Origin: Planctomycetota bacterium
GTDB lineage: Bacteria; Planctomycetota; UBA1135
Length of the DNA stretch: 64,000 nt
NCBI GenBank assembly: GCA_018671175.1
Contig: JABHIE010000031.1
Coordinates: 230,128-294,127 of the forward strand
Reading direction: 5' to 3'
Shown: positions 46,762 through 53,099 of the stretch, one piece after another
Layout: each line of letters starts with the position of its first letter
How positions within the stretch are numbered: the first letter of the stretch is position 1
The notes under the pieces: generated by a model
Seen by the model: only the letters and a program-made list of their open reading frames with translations
Databases searched by the model: none
Told to the model about the DNA's origin: nothing
Translations under genes and position numbers: made by a program

Positions 46762-47646
46762 ATGACTGACATCCTCGCCGAATACGCTGATTTAAGCCCG
46801 ATGCGGCACTCTGTTGCGCTTAGTGATTACACGACTTTGCGCATTGGCGGCGTGGCCGAATTGTTTTTTGAGCCCGCTAAGCCTGAGCATTTAGTCTCAC
46901 TTTTAAGTCGTTTGCAAAAAGACGGCGTGCCATGGCGCATGCTCGGTGCAGGTGCCAATGTTTTGATTCCAGATGCTGGCATTAAGGGTGCCGTGATTCA
47001 CACGGGTGGTATGCGCCGTGCTTTCCGCGAAGACGAATGCCTCCGCGTGTGGCCGGGTGTCACTTTGCCTCAGTTGCTTAACATCACCCGCGAGCTGGGC
47101 CTTGCGGGCATAGAAAATCTCGCTGGCGTACCCGGCCATGTGGGCGGCGCTCTTGCGCTCAACGCGGGCTCCTCTGATTGGGGCATCTGGGATGTCGTCC
47201 GTGAAGCCACCCTCTGGGACCCTCAAGATGACACTCTGCAGGCTTATCAACCAACTGAGATTCAACCTCAATATCGCGATGGCAACCTTAGCGGCCGCGT
47301 TGTCATTGAGGCTCTACTTGCGCTTGAAGTTTCCACTCCGGCGGCGGTCAAAACTTTGTTTGAAGATGTCGTCCGTCGCAAAAATGCGACACAGCCTGTC
47401 ACGATGTCGAGTGCGGGCTGTGCTTTCCGTAACCCTCGTGGCGATAGTGCGGGGCGCCTGATTGATGCAAGTGGGCTTAAGGGCTCGCGCATTGGTGGTG
47501 CCGTGATTAGCGAGCGACATGCCAATTTTATTGTGAATGATGGCGGTGCGAGTTCGGCCGATGTTTTGGCTCTAATTGATTTGATGCAAGAAACGGTCCT
47601 TGAGAAACAGGGCATTGAGCTGCATCGCGAAATCATCGTTTGGTGA
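46762..47646 (+). CDS. murB: UDP-N-acetylenolpyruvoylglucosamine reductase MurB
   Basis: FAD enzyme that reduces the enolpyruvyl group to form UDP-MurNAc. Features: TTLRIGGVAELFF at the start of the FAD domain, LGAGANVLIPDAGI, the GVPGHVGGALALNAG loop, SAGCAFRNPRGDSAGRLID near 215-230, and the final ISERHANFIVN. At 294 residues it is a short (type II) MurB without the Tyr-loop insertion. The proton-donor position of E. coli MurB, Ser, is Cys here, a substitution I believe also occurs in other MurB proteins. The gene starts 58 bases after murC and is the last wall gene of the cluster; no ftsQ, ftsA or ftsZ follows. Confidence 0.93.
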   Translation: MTDILAEYADLSPMRHSVALSDYTTLRIGGVAELFFEPAKPEHLVSLLSRLQKDGVPWRMLGAGANVLIPDAGIKGAVIHTGGMRRAFREDECLRVWPGVTLPQLLNITRELGLAGIENLAGVPGHVGGALALNAGSSDWGIWDVVREATLWDPQDDTLQAYQPTEIQPQYRDGNLSGRVVIEALLALEVSTPAAVKTLFEDVVRRKNATQPVTMSSAGCAFRNPRGDSAGRLIDASGLKGSRIGGAVISERHANFIVNDGGASSADVLALIDLMQETVLEKQGIELHREIIVW

Positions 47647-47714
47647 GCTGAATAGCCCGCTCTGGCACATCGCTCTCTCTAGATTGCGCCGTGCTCTTTA
47701 GGCTTGGGCCGAGT

Positions 47715-47757
47715 TAGAATCTGCTTCCCCGCGCGGTCAAGGTTCGACCGGCTGGGG
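47715..47757 (+). promoter_or_regulatory. thrS promoter element and leader hairpin
   Basis: TAGAAT (47715-47720) would start transcription near 47727. There a hairpin begins: CCCCG pairs with TGGGG and CGGTC with GACCG around a 7-base loop (47727-47757), with a 2-base internal bulge. The GGGG at 47754-47757 is the only Shine-Dalgarno-like run, 7 bases before the ATG, and is locked in the stem. This suggests translational control of thrS. Confidence 0.4.
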
Positions 47758-47764
47758 CCTAAAC

Positions 47765-49525
47765 ATGACTCTTCCTTTTGCACCACAAAATGGGCCCGCC
47801 TCTCTTGAGGCGTTGCGCCACTCCGTTAGCCACATCATGGCCGATGCCGTTTTACGGCTCTTCCCCGAAGGCAAAGTCGCTATTGGGCCATCGATCGAAA
47901 ATGGCTTTTATTACGACTTTGATTTGCCGCGCCCTCTGACCGAGGAAGACTTGCCGCTCATCGAAGAAAAGATGAAAGAAATCCTCACCGAGGCGGGTGA
48001 GTTTGTCCGCACAACTTCCACACGCGAAGAGGCGTTGACGCGTCTTGAGGCAGCGGGGCAGCCTTATAAAGTTGAGCTGTTGGCTGACATCCCTGAGGGC
48101 GAAGAAATCTCATGGTATGACCACGGCACATGGGCCGACTTGTGCGAAGGGCCGCATGTTGAAAAGGCGACTGATATCCGTGGGGCGGCATTTACTTTGA
48201 CGCACGCAGCGGGTGCTTATTGGCGCGGTGATGCATCTCGTCCGATGTTGCAACGCATCTACGGCACTGCTTGGTGGAATCGCAAAGATCAAAAGAAGTA
48301 TTTGGCTTACCTCGAAGAGGTCAAGTTGCGCGACCACCGGCGCATTGGCCGCGAGCAAGACTTGTTTTCTTTGCACTCAGATTTTGGCGCGGGGCTTGTT
48401 TTCTGGCATCCTAAATTGGGGCATGTTCGTCGCAAGCTTGAGCAATGGTGGTGGGATTTACACGAGGCGCGTGGCTACTGGCCCGTTTACACACCGCATG
48501 TTGCGGGTGAGCCGGTTTTTCGCCAGTCGGGGCATCTCCAGAATTACGCCGACATGATTTGGGCTCCCATGGATGTCGATGGGCGTCCGCATCGCGTCAA
48601 ACCAATGAATTGCCCTGGGCACCTCGCAATTTTTAATAGTCGCCGTCATAGCTATCGTGATTTGCCTCGGCGTTTTGCTGAGTTGGGCACCGTTTATCGC
48701 TACGAGCCGAGTGGTACTTTGCATGGCATGTTGCGGGTGCGAGGTTTCACGCAAGATGATGCGCACATTTTCTGCACGCCCGCTCAGCTCGAAGACGAGT
48801 TGATGGGGGTTTTGTCTTTGGTCGATACGATTTTGACCACTTTTGGCTACACCTACACGGCCTATTTGGCCACCCGTCCCGAAAAGTCTTTAGGCACAGA
48901 TGAGATTTGGCAGCACGCCATCGACTCGTTGGTTGCCGCAGCGGGCAAACGCGATTTGCCTCTCGAAGACGACCCCGGCGGCGGTGTCTTTTATGGCCCC
49001 AAAATTGATTTCAAGTTGCGTGATGCCTTGGGGCGCGAGTGGCAAGGCCCGACCGTGCAAGTCGATTTCAACTTGCCTGAGCGATTCGACATCCAATACA
49101 ACGATGCCGACAACGAGCTCAAACGCCCCGTCATGGTGCACCGCGCCATTTTCGGTTCACTGGAGCGCTTCGTGGGTGGTTTGATTGAGCACTTTGCGGG
49201 CTGGTTCCCTCTCTGGGTCTGCCCAATGCCATGTGCGGTTTTGCCGATTACCGATGCCGAGGAAGAGGCTGCTGCCGATTTAACGCGGCGCTTGCACGAG
49301 GCTGGTTATCGCACGGTGCTCAAAACTGACGGCCCTTTGCGCAAGCGCGTGCGGGATTCCGAAATGGAAAAAATCCCTTACATGATTGTGCTTGGTGGCC
49401 GCGAGGTCGAAGAGGGCAATATCAATCTTCGCATTCATGGCGTAAAAGAGCAAAAGACCATGAGCGAGGCTGAGTTCTTTGCTTATCTCGCTGAAAAACG
49501 AGATTCAAAGTCCATCGAGTATTAA
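47765..49525 (+). CDS. thrS: Threonyl-tRNA synthetase lacking the TGS domain
   Basis: Charges tRNA-Thr with threonine. The N2 editing domain is present, with the HxxxH motif RHSVSHIMADAV at residues 18-22 and DLCEGPHV near 120. The class II catalytic core follows with motif 2 VYRYEPSGTLHGMLRVRGFTQDDAH and zinc ligands in MNCPGHL (Cys), LHGMLR (His) and VMVHRAIFGSLER (His). The C-terminal anticodon-binding domain is complete. The enzyme has 586 residues against ~640: it begins directly with the editing domain and lacks the ~60-residue TGS domain. An upstream in-frame stop (47699) leaves no room for it. It follows murB by 118 bases. Confidence 0.95.
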   Translation: MTLPFAPQNGPASLEALRHSVSHIMADAVLRLFPEGKVAIGPSIENGFYYDFDLPRPLTEEDLPLIEEKMKEILTEAGEFVRTTSTREEALTRLEAAGQPYKVELLADIPEGEEISWYDHGTWADLCEGPHVEKATDIRGAAFTLTHAAGAYWRGDASRPMLQRIYGTAWWNRKDQKKYLAYLEEVKLRDHRRIGREQDLFSLHSDFGAGLVFWHPKLGHVRRKLEQWWWDLHEARGYWPVYTPHVAGEPVFRQSGHLQNYADMIWAPMDVDGRPHRVKPMNCPGHLAIFNSRRHSYRDLPRRFAELGTVYRYEPSGTLHGMLRVRGFTQDDAHIFCTPAQLEDELMGVLSLVDTILTTFGYTYTAYLATRPEKSLGTDEIWQHAIDSLVAAAGKRDLPLEDDPGGGVFYGPKIDFKLRDALGREWQGPTVQVDFNLPERFDIQYNDADNELKRPVMVHRAIFGSLERFVGGLIEHFAGWFPLWVCPMPCAVLPITDAEEEAAADLTRRLHEAGYRTVLKTDGPLRKRVRDSEMEKIPYMIVLGGREVEEGNINLRIHGVKEQKTMSEAEFFAYLAEKRDSKSIEY

Positions 49526-50268
49526 TGACTCATCGCGCGCAACGGGTTCTGGTCACGGGGGCGACCTCGGGCATCGGATCTGCTTGCGCTCGCGCTTTCC
49601 ATCGTGCGGGTTGGCAGGTGGTCGTTACGGGTCGCCGACAAGAAAGGCTCGACGACTTGCGTGCCGAGTTAGGTTGCAGCACGCTTTGCTTTGATGTGCG
49701 CGATTTTGCAGCCACGGAAGCTGCGCTCGCCGATCAGGGTGTGTTTGATGTCGTCCTGAATAACGCTGGCTTGTCGAGAGGTTTAGAGCCCATTTGGCAA
49801 GGTAGCCTTGACGACTGGAATGAAATGCTTGACACAAATGTTAAAGGCCTGCTACATGTTACGCGCGTGTTGCTGCCGGGCATGGTCGAGGCTGGCTTCG
49901 GTCATGTGATTAATATTGGCAGCATTGCGGGCCATGAGGCTTACCCGAATGGGGCGGTTTATTGTGCGAGCAAGCACGCCGTTTTGGCAATCACCCAATC
50001 GATGCGAAAAGATACTTGCGGCACGGGCGTCAAGGTCTCGACCGTTGACCCTGGCTTGGTTCACACTGAGTTCTCTTTGGTGCGTTTTCATGGCGACCAA
50101 GAGCGTGCTGATTCCACCTACGACGGCATGACTCCATTGCGCGGCGAAGATGTCGCGGCAACGGTTTTATGGGTGGCCGAGGCCCCAGCTCATGTCAATG
50201 TTGCCGAAGTGCTTTTACTGCCAAACGACCAGGCATCGGCCGGCATCGTGGCCCGAAAGGGTAAATAG
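49525..50268 (+). CDS. Short-chain dehydrogenase/reductase (YdfG-like)
   Basis: NAD(P)-dependent classical SDR, 247 residues. Cofactor motif TGATSGIG at 11-18 with Arg37-Arg38 (TGRRQERL), which favours NADP(H). NNAG near 85-88, catalytic Ser in NIGSIAG, and YCASK (Tyr-x3-Lys) near 152-156. The sequence is closest in feel to YdfG-type 3-hydroxy acid or serine dehydrogenases, judged by GLSRGLEPIWQGSLDDWNEMLDTNVKGLL and DPGLVHTEFSLVRFHGD. The ATG at 49525 shares one base with the thrS stop (TAATG), so the two are coupled, an unusual partnership that may only be operon sharing. Confidence 0.85.
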   Translation: MTHRAQRVLVTGATSGIGSACARAFHRAGWQVVVTGRRQERLDDLRAELGCSTLCFDVRDFAATEAALADQGVFDVVLNNAGLSRGLEPIWQGSLDDWNEMLDTNVKGLLHVTRVLLPGMVEAGFGHVINIGSIAGHEAYPNGAVYCASKHAVLAITQSMRKDTCGTGVKVSTVDPGLVHTEFSLVRFHGDQERADSTYDGMTPLRGEDVAATVLWVAEAPAHVNVAEVLLLPNDQASAGIVARKGK

Positions 50269-50293
50269 ACAAAATATAGGCAATTTATATATT
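50266..50293 (+). promoter_or_regulatory. Candidate promoter of the small membrane protein gene
   Basis: TAGACA (50266-50271) and TATATT (50288-50293) with a 16-base spacer, starting at the SDR stop codon. The predicted leader of about 75 bases contains two hairpins. Confidence 0.45.
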
Positions 50294-50313
50294 CAGTCCG
50301 CCGATGGACATTT

Positions 50314-50354
50314 AAAGGCACATTCGTGCTTTTGCGGGTTTCGACCCGTTTCTA
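50314..50354 (+). terminator. Tandem hairpins between the SDR and small membrane protein genes
   Basis: First stem AAAGGCAC/GTGCTTTT (50314-50333) around ATTC; second stem CGGGT/ACCCG (50335-50348) around TTCG, followed by TTTCT. Either they terminate the thrS-SDR transcript or they form an attenuating leader of the gene at 50376. Confidence 0.5.
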
Positions 50355-50375
50355 AACAACCTCTTGGGGAAGAGA

Positions 50376-50753
50376 ATGTCCAAAATTAATCTGTTTTCAC
50401 TCGCTTTTGTTGTTGCCGTCATTTCCGGAGTCGCTGCAGGCTCAGCTAGTGATTTAGGTGGCGTAGCTCCGATTGCTAACCTGCTTATGTACGGTTGTGC
50501 GGCCTGGATAGGCTGGAAATGCGTCTCTAGCTCAGAAGCAAAAGAATACGCCATTGGCGCCGCCGCCTTGGTTTTCTTGAATCACCCAGCTTGGGGTGAT
50601 GCTGCTGCCACAATGGGGCAGGTTCAGTGGGTCGGCATCTACCTTGCGCCAATCTTCTCAAACTTGGTCGACATCGTGCTGCTCGTAGCCGCGGTCGGCA
50701 TGCTCAAAAAGCTTGTTGACGGCGCTCGTTCGAGCGCAAATGTGACGGCTTAG
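50376..50753 (+). CDS. Small hydrophobic membrane protein of unknown function
   Basis: A 125-residue, very hydrophobic protein with three or four likely membrane segments: FSLAFVVAVISGVAAG, IANLLMYGCAAWIGW, a third near AAALVFLNHPAWG, and NLVDIVLLVAAVGML. No known motif. The ATG at 50376 follows a good ribosome binding site (GGGGAAGAGA), which makes it one of the few genes here with a proper Shine-Dalgarno sequence and a leader. That, plus its own promoter and terminator, suggests a strongly expressed single gene. Confidence 0.6.
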   Translation: MSKINLFSLAFVVAVISGVAAGSASDLGGVAPIANLLMYGCAAWIGWKCVSSSEAKEYAIGAAALVFLNHPAWGDAAATMGQVQWVGIYLAPIFSNLVDIVLLVAAVGMLKKLVDGARSSANVTA

Positions 50754-50764
50754 CCCATCACAAA

Positions 50765-50800
50765 AGCGAGCCGTACCTCAGGGTGCGGCTCGTTCTCCTT
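50765..50800 (+). terminator. Rho-independent terminator
   Basis: Stem GAGCCGTACC with GGTGCGGCTC (one G-T pair) around TCAG, extended by flanking pairs, then TTCTCCTTTT. It lies 12 bases after the small membrane protein stop. Confidence 0.75.
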
Positions 50801-50821
50801 TTATGGGAGGCAAGGTGGAAT

Positions 50822-50827
50822 TAGGAT
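50822..50827 (+). promoter_or_regulatory. -10 element of a likely leaderless promoter
   Basis: TAGGAT ends 6 bases before the ATG at 50834. No Shine-Dalgarno sequence is in the spacer GACATC. Confidence 0.45.
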
Positions 50828-50833
50828 GACATC

Positions 50834-51304
50834 ATGAGCAAACCACGCCCAACCCTCGAATGGCTTCATGTCTGTGATTACGCGTTTCGCGATGAGCAGG
50901 GCAAGGTCGGCATGATCGGCTTATTTGACACTTTGGCTTCCGCTAAATTGCCGGGCCGCTTACCTATGTTTTGCGTGGCATTTGGCGTGACCGATGGGGT
51001 GGGCGAATACAACATGGGCTTGCAGGTGATTGCACCAAGCGGCAAAGTCGTTGATCTGAAATTGCCTCCGATTCAGTTGCACAACAAAAAACAAAAAGCG
51101 CGTGCTGTTCTTCGCTTGGCAGGTATGCCCTTTGAAGAATATGGGCAGTATGTTTTTCGTCTGGTGATTGAGGGCTCGCCCGTTGCGGCACCGGTGCATG
51201 CGCTTGACCATGTTGAGCCGCCCAAGCAGCCGGGGCAGGGTGCTGGCCCAGGTGGCTCGGCACTCGGTTCGATTCCGCCGCCGCCAGACTTCCGTCAAAA
51301 TTAG
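50834..51304 (+). CDS. Conserved cytoplasmic protein of unknown function
   Basis: A 156-residue soluble protein. Residues 8-120 look like a beta-sandwich: LEWLHVCDYAFRDEQGKVGMIGLFDTL, then FCVAFGVTD, then YGQYVFRLVIEGSPV. A Pro/Gly-rich tail follows. The DYAxxDxxGKxxxxGxFD pattern recalls a small uncharacterised bacterial family (I believe DUF6941), but I cannot verify that without a search. No catalytic residues stand out. The start is the ATG at 50834, with TAGGAT just before it. The next gene begins 31 bases after the stop. Confidence 0.6.
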   Translation: MSKPRPTLEWLHVCDYAFRDEQGKVGMIGLFDTLASAKLPGRLPMFCVAFGVTDGVGEYNMGLQVIAPSGKVVDLKLPPIQLHNKKQKARAVLRLAGMPFEEYGQYVFRLVIEGSPVAAPVHALDHVEPPKQPGQGAGPGGSALGSIPPPPDFRQN

Positions 51305-51335
51305 TTTGCACGAATCGGCGATTCTTCAATCCCCA

Positions 51336-52511
51336 ATGACCGTATTGGTCGTTTTGATGGGGGTATTGGCTGGGTTATTTGCCTTTTCCAGGCAAGCGGC
51401 TGGTCAGCGATTTTTTCGCGTGATTCCTTTATTGCTGTGCGCTTACTTCTTGCCGACTTTGCTTTCGAACACGGGTGTAATCCCGACCGATGGCGACTTC
51501 CCGCTTTATGAGTTCGTGAAACGCTGGCTTCTCCCGGCAAGTTTGGTTTTGCTCACGCTGGCCGTCGATCTCAAGGCTATTTTTAGTTTAGGCCGCAATG
51601 CGATTTATTTGTTTCTTGCGGCCACGGTCAGCATCATTATTGGCGGCCCGCTTGCTTTTTGGCTTTGCCAGGGCTTAATCCCGCCTGAGCTAAACGACCA
51701 GGCTTGGCGAGGATTGGCCGCTCTTGCCGGCTCTTGGATTGGCGGCGGCGCCAATTTTGTAGCCATCGGCGAGAGCGTTGGCGCGACAGAGAGCACAATG
51801 TCCCTCATGGTGGTCATCGACATCGCTGTGGCCGAAACCTGGATGGCCTTCTTGTTGTTTTTTGCTGGCCGCGAGAAACAAATGGATGCCAAGATTTCTG
51901 CCGATCGCACTACGATTGATGCGGTGCGTCAAAAAGCTGAGGCTTATCAGGCATCTGTTGCCCGCCCGACTGATTTGCCTTCGCTTTTACTTTTACTCTT
52001 TCTTGCTTTCGGCGCGACGGCCCTTGCCCACGAGGCGGCAGCTCATTTACCCGACATTGGGGATGTCGTCCGCGGCTTCACTTGGGTCGTTTTGGTCGTA
52101 ACTTTTACCGGCCTAGCTTTGAGTTTCACTCCCGCTCGCAAGCTAGAAGGAGTGGGCGCCTCGGCCTTGGGTTCCGTTTTTCTGTATCTGCTTGTTGCCA
52201 CGATTGGTGCCAAGGCTGAGTTCGCTGCCATTCTTGACCCGAAGCATTTTGGGCTCCTTGTCATCGGTGCGGTCTGGATGTGCTTTCACGCGATGTCCTT
52301 GCTTGCCTTGCGGCGTTTCTTGAAAGCCCCGATTTTCTTTTTGGCAGTCGGCTCGCGAGCCAATGTCGGTGGTGCCGCATCCGCACCCGTGGTGGCTAGT
52401 GCATTTCACCCTGCATTGGCGCCCGTTGGGGTCCTTTTGGCGATTGCGGGCTATGTGCTCGGCACGGTTGGCGGTGTCGCTTGCGCTGCGCTCTTGAGTT
52501 TCCTCGCGTAA
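51336..52511 (+). CDS. DUF819 family membrane protein
   Basis: An integral membrane protein of 391 residues with about ten helices. It matches the DUF819 family of putative transporters: LLSNTGVIPTDGDFPLYEFVKRWLLPASLVLLTLAVDLKAI at the start, LAGSWIGGGANFVAIGESVG in the middle and GSRANVGGAASAPVVASAF near the end, where glycine-rich broken helices probably make a transport path. Substrate unknown. The ATG at 51336 is chosen, but a TTG at 51306, right after the previous stop, would add ten residues that fit the family's N-terminus; neither has a clear ribosome binding site. Confidence 0.8.
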   Translation: MTVLVVLMGVLAGLFAFSRQAAGQRFFRVIPLLLCAYFLPTLLSNTGVIPTDGDFPLYEFVKRWLLPASLVLLTLAVDLKAIFSLGRNAIYLFLAATVSIIIGGPLAFWLCQGLIPPELNDQAWRGLAALAGSWIGGGANFVAIGESVGATESTMSLMVVIDIAVAETWMAFLLFFAGREKQMDAKISADRTTIDAVRQKAEAYQASVARPTDLPSLLLLLFLAFGATALAHEAAAHLPDIGDVVRGFTWVVLVVTFTGLALSFTPARKLEGVGASALGSVFLYLLVATIGAKAEFAAILDPKHFGLLVIGAVWMCFHAMSLLALRRFLKAPIFFLAVGSRANVGGAASAPVVASAFHPALAPVGVLLAIAGYVLGTVGGVACAALLSFLA

Positions 52512-52583
52512 TCGCTTTGGATATTTTCTCAAATAAAAGACCAAGCGTCAGGGTGTTGGTGTCGTTCTCCGTTTGTGAAGCCC

Positions 52584-53099
52584 ATGAAAAGCCCTGATCT
52601 CGAGCATCTTCTCGAGCAATTCCAATCGCCGCTTTTGCGTTACGCAACAAGTTTTTTGCGCGATTCGAATGCCGCCGAAGATGTCGTGCAGGAAACTTTT
52701 TTACGGCTCATCCGCAAACCACCGGCCACCGGCAACGACGACGAGCTGCGGAATTGGTTGTTTCATGTTTGCCGAAACCTTTCTTTAGATCGACGAAAAA
52801 TGGACATCCGAGAGACCAAACGCCAAGAGCATTCGATGCCGCCTCCAGTTGCAGCGACGCCTGCTCAACTTGCATCCCGAGCCGAATTGGCTCACTTTGT
52901 GCGTGCTGAATTAGACCTTCTGCCCGCCCAAGAGCGAGAGGCGCTGCGTCTTAAAGTTGATGAGCACTTAACCTACGACGCGATTGCCAAAATACTTGGC
53001 GTTGCGCGAGGTACGGTGGGTTGGCTTGTGCATCGCGGGATGCAACGCTTGTCGAATCGTCTTGAAAAAGCAACCGCAAATACTGAGGTCCAATCATGA
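52584..53099 (+). CDS. ECF-type RNA polymerase sigma factor
   Basis: A 171-residue group IV sigma factor. Region 2 is seen in LLRYATSFLRDSNAAEDVVQETFLRLIRKP with the DxxQExFL core; region 4 is LDLLPAQEREALRLKVDEHLTYDAIAKILGVARGTVGWLVHRGMQRL, a helix-turn-helix for the -35 element. The start is the ATG at 52584; a GTG at 52575 would add three residues. It overlaps the next gene, an anti-sigma/VWA fusion, by 4 bases (ATGA), so the pair is a regulatory unit. Its likely target promoter is not evident; the 72-base gap upstream holds no duplicate motif I can see. Confidence 0.9.
   Translation: MKSPDLEHLLEQFQSPLLRYATSFLRDSNAAEDVVQETFLRLIRKPPATGNDDELRNWLFHVCRNLSLDRRKMDIRETKRQEHSMPPPVAATPAQLASRAELAHFVRAELDLLPAQEREALRLKVDEHLTYDAIAKILGVARGTVGWLVHRGMQRLSNRLEKATANTEVQS

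Noticed and set aside
46762-47646. MurB inactive because Ser is replaced by Cys in SAGCAFRNP
   Set aside because: I believe Cys occurs at this proton-donor position in other MurB proteins, so the enzyme is likely functional.
47739-47750. TTCGA segment resembling a tRNA T-loop
   Set aside because: No acceptor, D or anticodon arm can be folded around it; it is part of the thrS leader hairpin.
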